Shown: positions 18,776-27,862, counted from the first letter of the stretch. The stretch is 64,000 bases of DNA from Pseudomonas sp. KU26590 (GCF_026153515.1 NZ_CP110644.1:3935501-3999500), one strand, 5' to 3'. Program-made: numbers and translations. Notes: generated by a model not told the origin, from the sequence alone.

Positions 18776-19402
18776 ATGACAGGAAATACGTCAGACACAC
18801 TCCCCCGCACCCGTCGCGCACCCAAGGGTGAAAAACGCCGCGAAGAGCTGCTCGACGCCGCATTGCAACTGTTTTCACTGGAGGGCTACACCGGTGCCTC
18901 CATTGCCCGCATCGCCGACATCGTCGGTATCTCGGTGGCCGGGGTGCTGCATCACTTCCCCAACAAGGTGGCCCTGCTGATGGGGGTGCTGGCCCGCCGC
19001 GACGAGGTCAATGGCAAGGTGATAAGCAGCCTGCACAGCGAGCCGACGCTGCAGGGCTTCGTCAGCGGCCTGCGGCAGATCAACCGTTCCAACGCGACGG
19101 CGCCCGGCGTGATTCGCGCCTTCAGCATGCTCAACGCTGAGAGCCTGGTGGACAGTCATCCGGGGTGGGAGTGGTTTCAGTCCCGCTACGTGACGATTCA
19201 CGGGCGCATGCGCGCGCGGCTCGACCATCTGGTGGCCACCGGCGAAGTGCGTGGGGATGTGGATCTGGACGCGCTCATTCACCAGATTCTGGCGATGATG
19301 GACGGGCTGCAGCTGCAATGGCTGCGCTTCCCTGAGAAAGTGGATCTGGTGCAGCGTTTCGACAGCTACATGGCGCAGGTCGAGCGCGATATCCGCGCAT
19401 AA
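18776..19402 (+). CDS. TetR/AcrR family transcriptional regulator
   Basis: Repressor-type DNA-binding protein of 208 residues. The N-terminal HTH (about residues 20-65) reads EELLDAALQLFSLEGYTGAS, then IADIVGISVAGVLHHFPNK, the usual TetR recognition region. The C-terminal domain is the ligand-binding and dimerisation part. The frame is open upstream to 18593, but those codons look non-coding and the ATG at 18776 starts just before the basic segment RTRRAPKGEKRRE. It converges on the GH3 gene; whether it controls that gene is not shown. Confidence 0.9.
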   Translation: MTGNTSDTLPRTRRAPKGEKRREELLDAALQLFSLEGYTGASIARIADIVGISVAGVLHHFPNKVALLMGVLARRDEVNGKVISSLHSEPTLQGFVSGLRQINRSNATAPGVIRAFSMLNAESLVDSHPGWEWFQSRYVTIHGRMRARLDHLVATGEVRGDVDLDALIHQILAMMDGLQLQWLRFPEKVDLVQRFDSYMAQVERDIRA

Positions 19403-19437
19403 AAAATGAGGCGATCCGGGCTGGCCGGATCGCCTCA
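19401..19437 (-). terminator. Rho-independent terminator downstream of the GH3 gene
   Basis: A 13-bp perfect stem (TGAGGCGATCCGG at 19407-19419, complement at 19425-19437) with a 5-nt loop. On the minus strand it is followed by TTTTTT (complement of 19401-19406), so it ends the GH3 transcript about 105 nt after its stop. The stem abuts the TetR stop codon and may also act weakly on the plus strand. Confidence 0.85.
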
Positions 19438-19543
19438 CTCTCTGTCTCTCAAGCTCTGGTTGTCACCCGGTTCAGGCCTCGGCCAGCGCCAGGATCAATT
19501 CCCGACGCCGGCCAGTGTTTCAGCCCTTTCCCGTTGTGATCAA

Positions 19544-22285
19544 TCAGTACTCGGTGTTGCCGTCGTAGTCCGTGCTGCCATTGGCTGCGTCGGTGCTTTC
19601 GGTCTGATCAAGCACACCGCCGGTCTTCACTGCTGGCAAGGTCACTTTGACCGAGTTCAGCGCCGAACGTGGCAGCGGGTTGCTGGTGGTGGTCGACAGT
19701 TCCTGACGGAAAGAGTTGACCAGCTTGGCGTTCAGACGGATGTCGTCGGAGGCCGCGCCCAGGCTGATGTTGAAGGTGTCAGCATCGACCACCCACTGCT
19801 TGCTTGCCTCGTCGAAGTACGCCAGCGAACGGTCGTTGAGTTCGATGGTGACGCGACGGGTTTCGCCCGGCTGCAGGAACACCTTCTTGTAGCCTTTCAG
19901 CTCTTTGACGGCGCGCTCGACTGTCGGGTTCTGCTGGCCGACGTACAGCTCGGCAACTTCGGAACCGGCACGCTTGCCGCTGTTGGTCAGGTCGAACGAG
20001 ACCTTGATCGGCGTGTTGGCCACTGCAACGCCCGGGGTGACCGAGATGTTGTTGTAGGTGAACTGGGTGTACGACAGGCCGTGACCGAACGCGAACAGCG
20101 GTTTGGTGCCGGTTTTGTCGTAGCCGCGGTAGCCGAGCATGGTCAGGTCGTGAGCGTAGGTGATTTCCTTGACCTTGGTGCGGGTGTTATCGAAGTTCGG
20201 GAAATCCTTATACAGCGGATTGTCTTCGATGTTGCGCTCGATACTGATCGGCAGCTTGCCCGACGGGTTGACCTTGCCGAACAGGATCTCGGCCAGGGCC
20301 TGACCACCGTTCTGGCCCGGGTAGAACGCGTGCAGCGCGGCCGGAACCTGGTCGATCCAGTCGCCCATTTTCAGCGCGGTGCCGCCGTGCATGGTCACCA
20401 CGGTGTTCGGGTTGGCCTTGGCGATACTCTGGATCAGCTCGTTCTGGTACTCAGGCAGATCGAAGCTGTGGTCGAAACCTTCACCTTCGTATTCCGAGCT
20501 GTTACCCACGGCAACCACGACGGCGTCGTATTGCGACAGGTCAGAAGGCGCGGTCAGCGAAGCGGTCGACAATTGCACGCCCACCAGGCCGCCCAAGGAC
20601 GCCAGGTAACCGTCACGGCGCGAGTACTCAAGCTTCACGTCGTAGGCCTTGCCGGCTTCCAGCTTGATTTTGCCGGAAACAGGGATGGTCGGCGGAATGC
20701 TCTTGTTGGTGATGTTCTCACCGTCGCCGTTGTCGATGATCTTCTCGCCGTTGACCCACAGACGCACAGCGCCGTCGGCACGGACTTTGAAGACCTGGTC
20801 GCCGCTGATGGTCGGGGTGACCTGACCGCTCCAGCGAATCGAAGTATTGGCGGTGTCGCCGTTGCTCGGCACGGTGTCAGTGTCCCAGTCCAGATTGACG
20901 TAGGTGTCGATCTGGGTGGCCGACGGGTCACCGGACCAGGTGGCGTTGGTGAAGTACTCGGTCTTCATGCCAGCAACGCTATTGCCTTTGCTGTCGGTGG
21001 TGGTCCAGTGCATCGCCGTCGGATCGAGGGACAGGGTGTCGAGGAACTCGACCTTGGCGCCCGGGGCGATCTGACGCAGGCCGCTCAGCTCACTGATGTA
21101 ACGCATGGCGTCAACGTGAGCACTGCCGAAACCGGTCGGCGGCGCGTACTTGGCCAGGTCGCCAACGACGGCGATGCGCTTGACCTTGTTCTTGTCCAGC
21201 GGCAGCACGTCGCCCTGGTTTTTCAGCAGCACGATACCTTCGCGGGCGATGTTCAGAGCGACCTTGTTGCTGGTGGCGCTGTTCATGTTGTGCGTGGTCA
21301 GCGGTGCAAACTTGTCGAACTGGTACAGGTAGATGTTCTTCAGGATGCGGCGGACCTTGTCGTCGATGGTCGCCATGTCCAGCTCGCCGCTGTCCAGGTA
21401 CGGCTTGAGCACCGTACTGTTCATCTGGTAGCCCATCATGTCCAGGTCGGTGCCGGCTTGTGCCGCTGGCAGGCCGTCGACAACGGCGTTGTAGTCGCTC
21501 TGTACCAGGCCCTTGAAGCCCCATTCCTTCTTCAGGATATCGGCGATCAGGTGCTTGTTCTCACAGGCGTACTCGCCGTTCACTTTCTGGAACGAGCACA
21601 TCATCATCGCCACGGCGCTGTTCTTGGTGGCAGATTCGAACGGCGGCAGGGTCATCTCACGCAGGACGCGCTCAGGCATGATCTGGTTGAGGATGAAACG
21701 GTTGGTTTCCTGGTCGTTGCCGGCGTAGTGCTTGGCTTCCGCCCAGACGCGACGCTGCTGAATACCGTTGATCACCGCAGGACCCAGGCTGGCGCCGAGG
21801 AACGGGTCTTCACCGGAGAGGTATTCGAAGGCACGGCCGCTCCACGGCATGCGGTACAGGTTCATGCCGGGACCGGTGACGAACTGGTAGCCGCCGCTGG
21901 CGGTGTCATAGCCCAGTGCGCGACCGAAGTCGATGGCGCGACGCGGGTTGAAGGTGGCCGCCAGGTTCGGGCCGGACGGATAGACCACGCCCGGATCATT
22001 GCCTTCGCTGACGTAACGGACGCCCGCGCCGCCGTCGGCGCCGTGGATCTGCGGTACGCCGTACTGGGTGAGCGGCTTGACGTCCCAGCCGCCGATCCCG
22101 CCGATGTAGTTCAGCTTTTCTTCCTGAGTCATTTTCGCCAGGGTTTTTTCTGCTGCTTTGTCAGCGCGCAGTTCCTTGGCCGCCAGTTGCTCTTGGGTCG
22201 TGGTGTCGGCTGCGTTGGCGTGGCCGATGGCCAGGCTCAACAAAGCCAGTGCCGAGTGGGCACCGAAAGATTTACGTTTTTGCAT
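19544..22285 (-). CDS. Glycoside hydrolase family 3 beta-glucosidase with PA14 domain
   Basis: Exported enzyme of 913 residues. A signal peptide ends near HANA-ADT (residue 24). The GH3 N domain contains the nucleophile Asp264 in QSDYNAV. The GH3 C domain is interrupted at about residues 438-570 by a PA14 domain (AGMKTEYFTNATW, then GAVRLWVNGEKI), which in related enzymes narrows the active site toward short oligosaccharides. A fibronectin-like domain closes the protein. It should release glucose or a related sugar from beta-linked di- or oligosaccharides in the periplasm. The ATG at 22285 follows GGAGAG and begins the signal peptide; a start 24 codons upstream would hide it. Confidence 0.93.
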   Translation of the reverse strand: MQKRKSFGAHSALALLSLAIGHANAADTTTQEQLAAKELRADKAAEKTLAKMTQEEKLNYIGGIGGWDVKPLTQYGVPQIHGADGGAGVRYVSEGNDPGVVYPSGPNLAATFNPRRAIDFGRALGYDTASGGYQFVTGPGMNLYRMPWSGRAFEYLSGEDPFLGASLGPAVINGIQQRRVWAEAKHYAGNDQETNRFILNQIMPERVLREMTLPPFESATKNSAVAMMMCSFQKVNGEYACENKHLIADILKKEWGFKGLVQSDYNAVVDGLPAAQAGTDLDMMGYQMNSTVLKPYLDSGELDMATIDDKVRRILKNIYLYQFDKFAPLTTHNMNSATSNKVALNIAREGIVLLKNQGDVLPLDKNKVKRIAVVGDLAKYAPPTGFGSAHVDAMRYISELSGLRQIAPGAKVEFLDTLSLDPTAMHWTTTDSKGNSVAGMKTEYFTNATWSGDPSATQIDTYVNLDWDTDTVPSNGDTANTSIRWSGQVTPTISGDQVFKVRADGAVRLWVNGEKIIDNGDGENITNKSIPPTIPVSGKIKLEAGKAYDVKLEYSRRDGYLASLGGLVGVQLSTASLTAPSDLSQYDAVVVAVGNSSEYEGEGFDHSFDLPEYQNELIQSIAKANPNTVVTMHGGTALKMGDWIDQVPAALHAFYPGQNGGQALAEILFGKVNPSGKLPISIERNIEDNPLYKDFPNFDNTRTKVKEITYAHDLTMLGYRGYDKTGTKPLFAFGHGLSYTQFTYNNISVTPGVAVANTPIKVSFDLTNSGKRAGSEVAELYVGQQNPTVERAVKELKGYKKVFLQPGETRRVTIELNDRSLAYFDEASKQWVVDADTFNISLGAASDDIRLNAKLVNSFRQELSTTTSNPLPRSALNSVKVTLPAVKTGGVLDQTESTDAANGSTDYDGNTEY

Positions 22286-22594
22286 GGGGACGCTCTCCAA
22301 GTATCGCCCGCGCTCTTTTGTCGCAGTTGACACGCCACAGGCCTTTATCTCAGGCATTATCCGACCTGCACCAAAGTTTCTCGAAAGAACCTCGGCGACG
22401 GAAAAGTGGCGTCACAACAACACGAAAAGCGGGGGCAATATGATCTTATGTAACTAACGTTAATGGCGATGAGCCACCGAACCGCACGAGCATTGCCCGA
22501 GACGTTTAAATTAAGGCAATTGTTTTCAGTTGATGTCAAACAAAATAATCAATCTTCAACAAACGCGACATTTTTTGATACATCCGCTGAACTC
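22286..22594. other. Non-coding divergent region between GH3 gene and small exported protein gene
   Basis: A+T-rich compared with neighbouring genes, especially 22440-22590 with many TTAA and ATAAT-like strings. It should hold the GH3 promoter on the minus strand. No open frame longer than about 60 codons looks coding. It is followed by an unassigned plus-strand terminator, so part of it may be transcribed rightwards as a small RNA. Confidence 0.45.
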
Positions 22595-22630
22595 TTGCTA
22601 AACCTACAGGTCTGTAGGTTTAGCAATTTT
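22595..22630 (+). terminator. Perfect 14-bp palindrome with T tail, no gene upstream
   Basis: TTGCTAAACCTACA (22595-22608), loop GGTC, and the exact complement (22613-22626), followed by TTTT on the plus strand. It has terminator shape although the stem is A+T-rich. The GH3 gene to its left runs the other way, so it ends no known gene. On the minus strand it is followed by GAG rather than T, which favours plus-strand action. An operator role is an alternative. Confidence 0.6.
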
Positions 22631-22753
22631 CACGTATCGCCGCCTTAACCCCCGTAAACACTGGGCAAGATCCCAGGGGAAGGCAGCGAACCTGCGCTGA
22701 AGCCCAGCGTTGCGATCATTTCAAACACATGACAAACATTGGAGAAACTTAAC

Positions 22754-22981
22754 ATGAAACTGCCAGTACTGGGCGCCATCGCCGCACTGACCCTGTCGTT
22801 TGCAACTGCAACAATGGCCGCTGATTCCGACACTCAGGAAACTGTTTCCGGCGCAGCAGATTCTACCGTCATGACCCAGACGCAAGATGCAAAAGCCGCG
22901 AAGAAATCCACCAAACAGAATCAGCCTGATGAAAGCAAGCGTGGCCGTCCGACCGCTAAAACTTCGTCCGCGACAAACTAA
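22754..22981 (+). CDS. Small exported hydrophilic protein
   Basis: Protein of 75 residues. A signal peptide (residues 1-23, ending TMAAD) is followed by a hydrophilic, Gln/Thr/Lys-rich mature part of about 50 residues with no cysteine and predicted disorder (AKKSTKQNQPDES, then RGRPTAKTSS). GGAG lies 9 nt before the ATG. Followed by its own terminator, then the T2SS operon. Family not recognised; similar short Lys-rich periplasmic peptides are common in Pseudomonas. Confidence 0.72.
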   Translation: MKLPVLGAIAALTLSFATATMAADSDTQETVSGAADSTVMTQTQDAKAAKKSTKQNQPDESKRGRPTAKTSSATN

Positions 22982-23044
22982 CGCACTGCCGTTTAGTTGT
23001 GGTTAAGCAGCATACTGTTATTCCACATTGTTAATTCACACCCC

Positions 23045-23073
23045 AGAGGTCTCGTCAGAGGCCTCTCTTATTT
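23045..23073 (+). terminator. Rho-independent terminator before the T2SS operon
   Basis: AGAGGTCTC (23045-23053), loop GTCA, GAGGCCTCT (23058-23066): nine pairs with one T-G wobble, followed by CTTATTT. It ends the transcript of the small exported protein gene and separates it from gspE. Confidence 0.75.
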
Positions 23074-23084
23074 GAACCGGTGCT

Positions 23085-24809
23085 GTGTCCACTCATCTGT
23101 CCCCCATCAATAGCCAACAACTCACCGCGCACTCGGCCGAAGCGCTGTGTGCGTGGCTGTTGGCCAATGCCGGGCTCAAGACAGGTGATCTGGAGCGGGC
23201 ACAGCGACTGGCCCAGGAATCCGAAGGCAGTTCGCTGACTGAATTGCTGACGCGCCTGGGGCTGGTGTCCGAACTGGACCTGGCCAAGGCATGGGCTTCG
23301 ACGCTACAAGCGCCGTTGCTGCTGGCGGAACACGTGACGTTGTCCGGCGAGCCTTTGCCAGAGTTGAGCGAACGCTTCCTGCGGCACTATCGCCTGCTGC
23401 CCATCGGCGCCCATGCCGATGGCGTGCATGTATTGGCGGCCAACCCGGGCAATGCCTACGGGCTGGACGCCGTGGCCTACGCCTGCCAGGCGCCGGTGTA
23501 TGTGTCGGTCGGTGCTGGCAGTGAAGTCGACGGGCTGATCGAGCGTTATTACGGCCAGGGCCGTTCGGCCATGGGCTCGCTGATCGAGACCCTCGATGAG
23601 CACGGCGGCGCCGAAGAAGACATCGAGCATCTAAAGGACCTCGCGTCCGAGGCACCGGTCATTCGACTGGTCAACCTGATCCTGCAACGTGCCGTCGAGC
23701 AACGCGCCTCGGACATTCATATCGAGCCGTTTGAAAGCCAGCTGAAAGTGCGTTACCGCATTGACGGCGTGCTCCACGAAGCGGAAGCACCGCCTTCCAG
23801 CTCTTCGGCGGCAATCATTTCGCGACTGAAGATCATGGCGCGGCTGGACATCGCCGAGCGGCGCCTGCCCCAGGACGGCCGCATCATGCTGCGTATCCAG
23901 GGCAAAGAGCTGGACCTGCGGGTAAGTACGGTGCCCACCAGTTTTGGTGAATCGGTGGTGATGCGTCTGCTGGACCGGCAGACCGTCAGTTTCGACTTTC
24001 CCAGCCTGGGCATGGACGGCGAGCGTCTGCAGAATTTCCTCGACGTGCTGGAAAACCCCCACGGCATTCTGCTGGTCACCGGCCCCACCGGTTCCGGCAA
24101 GACCACCACGCTGTACACCGCGCTGTCACGGCTCAACACCGCCGAGCGCAAGATCATCACCGTTGAAGACCCGGTCGAGTACCAGCTTGAGGGCATCAAC
24201 CAGATTCAGGTCAAGCCGGCCATCGGCCTGGACTTCGCCGGTGCCCTGCGCTCCATTGTCCGGCAAGACCCGGACGTGATCATGATTGGTGAGATGCGCG
24301 ACCTGGAAACTTGCCGCATCGCCATTCAATCGTCCCTGACCGGTCACCTTGTGCTCTCGACCCTGCACACCAACAGTGCCGCCGCGAGTATCACGCGGCT
24401 GCTGGACATGGGCGTCGAAAGCTACCTGATCGCCTCCACCGTCAAAGGCATTCTGGCCCAGCGCCTGGTGCGCAGGCTCGATCCGCTCACGCGCATCGCC
24501 TTCGAAGCACCGGCGGAACTCGTCGCCGAACACGGTCTGGATCGCTTTACCGATCAGCGCCCGATTACCCTGTATCGCCCCGCCAGCGAGTTGCCCGGCG
24601 GCGGTTATCACGGCCGTAGCGCCATCACCGAATTGCTGGTCATGAACGAAGAACTGCGCGGCTTGCTGATGCGTCAGGCCGATGCCTCGACGCTGGAACA
24701 GGCTGCCCGCCGTGGTGGACTGCGCACTTTATATGAAGAAGGCCTGCGCCAGGCGGTGGCCGGTGTGACGTCCCTTGAAGAGGTGCTGCGCGTTACGCGT
24801 GGCGACTGA
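23085..24809 (+). CDS. gspE: Type II secretion ATPase GspE
   Basis: Cytoplasmic hexameric ATPase of 574 residues that powers pseudopilus assembly. The N-terminal T2SSE_N domain (about 20-160) docks to GspL. The ATPase core has Walker A GPTGSGKTTT, the Asp box region EDPVEYQLEGINQIQV, Walker B IMIGEMRDLET and the His box LSTLHTNSAA. The C-terminal region where most GspE proteins carry two CxxC pairs for zinc has no cysteine (LAQRLVRRLDPLTRI, then ELPGGGYHGR). Start is a GTG with only a weak ribosome site. First gene of an eleven-gene operon. Confidence 0.94.
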   Translation: MSTHLSPINSQQLTAHSAEALCAWLLANAGLKTGDLERAQRLAQESEGSSLTELLTRLGLVSELDLAKAWASTLQAPLLLAEHVTLSGEPLPELSERFLRHYRLLPIGAHADGVHVLAANPGNAYGLDAVAYACQAPVYVSVGAGSEVDGLIERYYGQGRSAMGSLIETLDEHGGAEEDIEHLKDLASEAPVIRLVNLILQRAVEQRASDIHIEPFESQLKVRYRIDGVLHEAEAPPSSSSAAIISRLKIMARLDIAERRLPQDGRIMLRIQGKELDLRVSTVPTSFGESVVMRLLDRQTVSFDFPSLGMDGERLQNFLDVLENPHGILLVTGPTGSGKTTTLYTALSRLNTAERKIITVEDPVEYQLEGINQIQVKPAIGLDFAGALRSIVRQDPDVIMIGEMRDLETCRIAIQSSLTGHLVLSTLHTNSAAASITRLLDMGVESYLIASTVKGILAQRLVRRLDPLTRIAFEAPAELVAEHGLDRFTDQRPITLYRPASELPGGGYHGRSAITELLVMNEELRGLLMRQADASTLEQAARRGGLRTLYEEGLRQAVAGVTSLEEVLRVTRGD

Positions 24810-24811
24810 CC

Positions 24812-26014
24812 ATGGCCCATTTCAAATACCGCGCACTGGACGCCGACGGCGTCGCCCAACACGGCACCCTCGAAGCGGCGGATCAGACCGCGGCCACAGC
24901 AGCGCTGCACAAGCGCGGCCTGTTGCTGCTCAGCCTCGAAGCCAGTGCCAACAGCGGCCTGCGCGCGGCCATGCGCCGTGGCGCCATGAACGGCGCGGCG
25001 CTGGTGAGCTTCACCCAGCAACTGGCGACCCTGCTCGGTGCCGGCCAGCCGCTGGAACGCGCGCTGACCATCCTCCTCAAGCAGACCCACGAGCCCAAGC
25101 GCCAGGCGCTGCTCGAACGGATTCGTGAACAGGTCAAGGCCGGTAAGCCGTTGAGTCAGGCGCTGGAAGAAGAGCACGGCCAGTTTTCCAGCCTGTACAT
25201 CAGCATGGTCCGCGCAGGCGAAGCCGGCGGGTCCCTGGAAAACACCTTGCGTCAGCTCAGCGAATACCTGGAGCGCAGCCAGATGCTGCGCGGCGAAGTC
25301 ATCAATGCGCTGATCTACCCGATCTTTCTGGTGGTCGGCGTGCTCGGTTCGCTGGCCCTGCTGCTGGCCTACGTGGTGCCGCAGTTCGTGCCGATCTTTC
25401 GCGACCTGGGCGTACCGATCCCTTTCATCACCCAGGCGATTCTGTGGCTGGGTGAATTTCTCAGCGCCTACGGATTGCTGCTGCTCGGCGCCATCGTCGG
25501 GCTGATCTGGACCGTCGCCGTGCTGCGCCGCGATCCGCAACGGCGCCAGCGTCATGACCGGCGCCTGCTCTTTATCAAAGTCATCGGCCCGCTGTTGCAG
25601 CGGATCGAGGCCGCGCGTCTGGCGCGCACCCTCGGCACGCTGCTGAGCAACGGCGTCGCGCTGTTGCAGGCGATGACCATCGTCCGTCAGGTGTGCGGCA
25701 ACTACGCCCTGCGTGCGCAGGTCGAGCAGGCCACCGAGTGGGTCAAGGGTGGCGGTACGCTGGCCCAGGCGTTCGGCGAGCAACCGCTGCTGCCTGAACT
25801 GGCGCTGCAGATGATCGAAGTCGGCGAACAGGCCGGCAATCTGGACGGCATGCTGCTCAAGGTCGCCGACGTGTTCGACGTCGAAGCCAAGCGCGGCATC
25901 GACCGTCTGCTCGCGGCGCTGGTGCCGAGCCTGACCGTTGTCATGGCGGTGATGGTGGCGGTGATCATGCTCGCCATCATGCTGCCGCTGATGAGCCTTA
26001 CCAGTAACATTTGA
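24812..26014 (+). CDS. gspF: Type II secretion inner-membrane protein GspF
   Basis: Platform protein of 400 residues. It has the two repeated T2SSF cytoplasmic domains, each ahead of membrane helices: QQLATLLGAGQPLERALTIL in the first and LARTLGTLLSNGVALLQAM in the second. Three membrane segments are seen at about 170-195, 215-240 and 370-395. The family motif GEAGGSLENTLRQLSEYLE is intact. It starts 2 nt after gspE ends. Role: links the ATPase to pseudopilin assembly. Confidence 0.95.
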   Translation: MAHFKYRALDADGVAQHGTLEAADQTAATAALHKRGLLLLSLEASANSGLRAAMRRGAMNGAALVSFTQQLATLLGAGQPLERALTILLKQTHEPKRQALLERIREQVKAGKPLSQALEEEHGQFSSLYISMVRAGEAGGSLENTLRQLSEYLERSQMLRGEVINALIYPIFLVVGVLGSLALLLAYVVPQFVPIFRDLGVPIPFITQAILWLGEFLSAYGLLLLGAIVGLIWTVAVLRRDPQRRQRHDRRLLFIKVIGPLLQRIEAARLARTLGTLLSNGVALLQAMTIVRQVCGNYALRAQVEQATEWVKGGGTLAQAFGEQPLLPELALQMIEVGEQAGNLDGMLLKVADVFDVEAKRGIDRLLAALVPSLTVVMAVMVAVIMLAIMLPLMSLTSNI

Positions 26015-26024
26015 GGAAATAAAC

Positions 26025-26450
26025 ATGTCCCGATTCAACGCTGCCCAAGGCCGTCGCCAGGGCGGTTTCACCCTGCTGGAAATGCTCGCGGTCATCGTGC
26101 TGCTGGGCATCGTCGCCACCATCGTCGTGCGTCAGGTGGGCGGCAACGTCGACAAGGGCAAATACGGCGCCGGCAAGGCACAACTCGCCAGCCTTGGCAT
26201 GAAGGTCGAAAGCTACGGCCTGGATGTCGGCACGCCGCCGGCCAATCTGCAGCAGCTGGTCACCAAGCCAGCCAACGCCACCGGTTGGGCCGGGCCGTAT
26301 GCCAAGCCTTCGGACCTGAAAGACCCGTTCGGCCATGCGTTCGGCTACCGCTACCCGGGCGAGCACGGCAGCTTTGACCTGATCTTCTACGGTCAGGACG
26401 GCCAGCCTGGCGGTGAAGGCTACAAGGCCGACATCGGTAACTGGGAATAA
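26025..26450 (+). CDS. gspG: Major pseudopilin GspG
   Basis: Protein of 141 residues. A short basic leader ends at Gly-14 before FTLLEMLAVIVLLG, the type III signal cut by the prepilin peptidase; Glu at +5 of the mature chain is present. The C-terminal region has the GspG features: AGPYAKPSDLKDPFGHAFGY, PGEHGSFDLIFYGQDG and a final ADIGNWE, including residues that bind calcium in homologues. The usual 'YPT.EQGL' segment is changed to TPPANLQQLV. AGGAAAT precedes the ATG. It forms the pseudopilus shaft. Confidence 0.95.
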   Translation: MSRFNAAQGRRQGGFTLLEMLAVIVLLGIVATIVVRQVGGNVDKGKYGAGKAQLASLGMKVESYGLDVGTPPANLQQLVTKPANATGWAGPYAKPSDLKDPFGHAFGYRYPGEHGSFDLIFYGQDGQPGGEGYKADIGNWE

Positions 26451-26451
26451 C

Positions 26452-26889
26452 ATGCACGCCCTGCCCCGCGCCCGCGGCTTCACCCTGTTCGAATTGCTGG
26501 TGGTGATCGTTCTGATCGGCATCAGCGTCGGCCTGGTGAGCTTCGGCGTGGGTCGGGGTTTGCAGGCAGCCAGTGAACGTCGCGCGTTGAGCGAAGTGGT
26601 GCAGTCCCTGCGCGCCGCGCGGGTGCAGGCGATCGTCACCGGGCAACCGGCGCAGACGCGCTTTGACCTGCGCCACGGCCGCCTACAGGGCCCGCACCTG
26701 AAGCCGGTGCAACTGCCTACCGACATGCGCGTGCAACTGCAGACCGCTGACGGCCTGGGCCCGGCGTTCGAGTTCTACCCCGACGGCGGTTCCAGCGGCG
26801 GCCATCTGCTGCTGGCTCGGGGCGACAAACACTGGCGCGTGGACATCAACTGGCTGACCGGCAACGTTCAGTTGCGCACGCTCAATTGA
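26452..26889 (+). CDS. gspH: Minor pseudopilin GspH
   Basis: Protein of 145 residues with prepilin leader MHALPRARG followed by FTLFELLVVIVLIG, including the Glu at +5. The C-terminal GspH/FimT-type domain has RGLQAASERRALSEVVQSLR, then PDGGSSGGHLLL and WLTGNVQL. It starts 1 nt after gspG ends. Minor pseudopilins cap the tip of the pseudopilus. The frame extends back into gspG, but the ATG at 26452 puts the leader at the right length. Confidence 0.9.
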   Translation: MHALPRARGFTLFELLVVIVLIGISVGLVSFGVGRGLQAASERRALSEVVQSLRAARVQAIVTGQPAQTRFDLRHGRLQGPHLKPVQLPTDMRVQLQTADGLGPAFEFYPDGGSSGGHLLLARGDKHWRVDINWLTGNVQLRTLN

Positions 26890-27254
26890 CGCGTCAGCGC
26901 GGTTTCACATTACTGGAAATGCTCGCTGCCCTGGCCGTGCTGGCGGTGTGCAGCAGCGTGCTGGTAGTAGCGTTCGGGCAGAGCGCGCGGGCTTTGCAAC
27001 AGGCGCAACGCAGCGACCGGCTGAGCCTGGCGGCGCGCTCGCTCATCGATGAAGCCAGCGCCGGTCGCTTGCAGCCGGGCCGGACTGAAGGTCGCTGGAG
27101 CGGCGTGAACTGGCAGATGGATGTCAGCGCCCTGCCCCGGGGCAACAACCCGGCGACGGCGTGGCGACTGGATCTGCAAGTGAGCGACGGCGCGCGCCGC
27201 GCCCATTACAGCAGCCTCCAGGTGCGCAGCGCTGCCTCAGGTGCTGCGCAATGA
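26886..27254 (+). CDS. gspI: Minor pseudopilin GspI
   Basis: Protein of 122 residues with leader MTRQRG and FTLLEMLAALAVLAV, including Glu at +5. The start is a TTG overlapping the gspH stop as TTGA. The C-terminal domain is short, with RSLIDEASAGRL and SGVNWQMDVSALP typical of GspI. Together with GspJ and GspK it forms the tip trimer that initiates the pseudopilus. Confidence 0.88.
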   Translation: MTRQRGFTLLEMLAALAVLAVCSSVLVVAFGQSARALQQAQRSDRLSLAARSLIDEASAGRLQPGRTEGRWSGVNWQMDVSALPRGNNPATAWRLDLQVSDGARRAHYSSLQVRSAASGAAQ

Positions 27255-27862
27255 AGCGCAGCGCTCAGGGTTTTACCTTGCTCGAAGTGTTGGTGGTGCT
27301 GAGCCTGCTCGGCGTGCTGCTGACCATGGTCGGCGCCGCGATCACCGGGGCCAACCGTGCCATGGCCAAGGCCGAGCGTTACAGCACGCGGCTCGACGAA
27401 ATTCGTTCGACCCAGAATTTTCTGCGCAACGCCATCGGCCAGGCGTTGCCACTGGCGGCCGGCGGATCCGAGCCCGGCCAGGCGCCAGTCTTCGAGGGTG
27501 ACGCCCAGACCCTGAGTTTCTATGCGCCGCTGCCCGCCACCCTGGGCGGCGGTTTGTACCGGCACAGCGTGACGCTGGCGGCCGGTCAGCGGTTGCAGAT
27601 CAGCCTGGAGCGGTTACGCGGTCAGGCTTTGCTGCCGGCCGAAGAGCCGCAGGTGCTGTTGCATGACGTGCGCTCGCTGCAACTGAGCTACCGCGGTGTG
27701 TCCCCCACCGGTGAATCAACGGCGTGGCTGGATCACTGGCCGTGGCCGGGACGATTACCCATCAGCGTGCGCATCGACGCGCAACTGGCCGGCCCCGTGC
27801 CGTGGCCGTTGCAAAGCATCAATCTGCGCCTGGACCTGTCCGGCGAGGCGCACACCTTATGA
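27251..27862 (+). CDS. gspJ: Minor pseudopilin GspJ
   Basis: Protein of 203 residues with leader MKRSAQG and FTLLEVLVVLSLLG, including Glu at +5. The body has RYSTRLDEIRSTQNFLRNAIGQ and DVRSLQLSYRG, the GspJ pattern. The ATG overlaps the gspI stop by 4 nt. It pairs with GspI and GspK at the pseudopilus tip. Confidence 0.9.
   Translation: MKRSAQGFTLLEVLVVLSLLGVLLTMVGAAITGANRAMAKAERYSTRLDEIRSTQNFLRNAIGQALPLAAGGSEPGQAPVFEGDAQTLSFYAPLPATLGGGLYRHSVTLAAGQRLQISLERLRGQALLPAEEPQVLLHDVRSLQLSYRGVSPTGESTAWLDHWPWPGRLPISVRIDAQLAGPVPWPLQSINLRLDLSGEAHTL

Noticed and set aside
19406..22330. 974-codon plus-strand frame opposite the GH3 gene
   Set aside because: Shadow of the GH3 gene. Composition is Val/Gly/Arg/His-rich without recognisable motifs.
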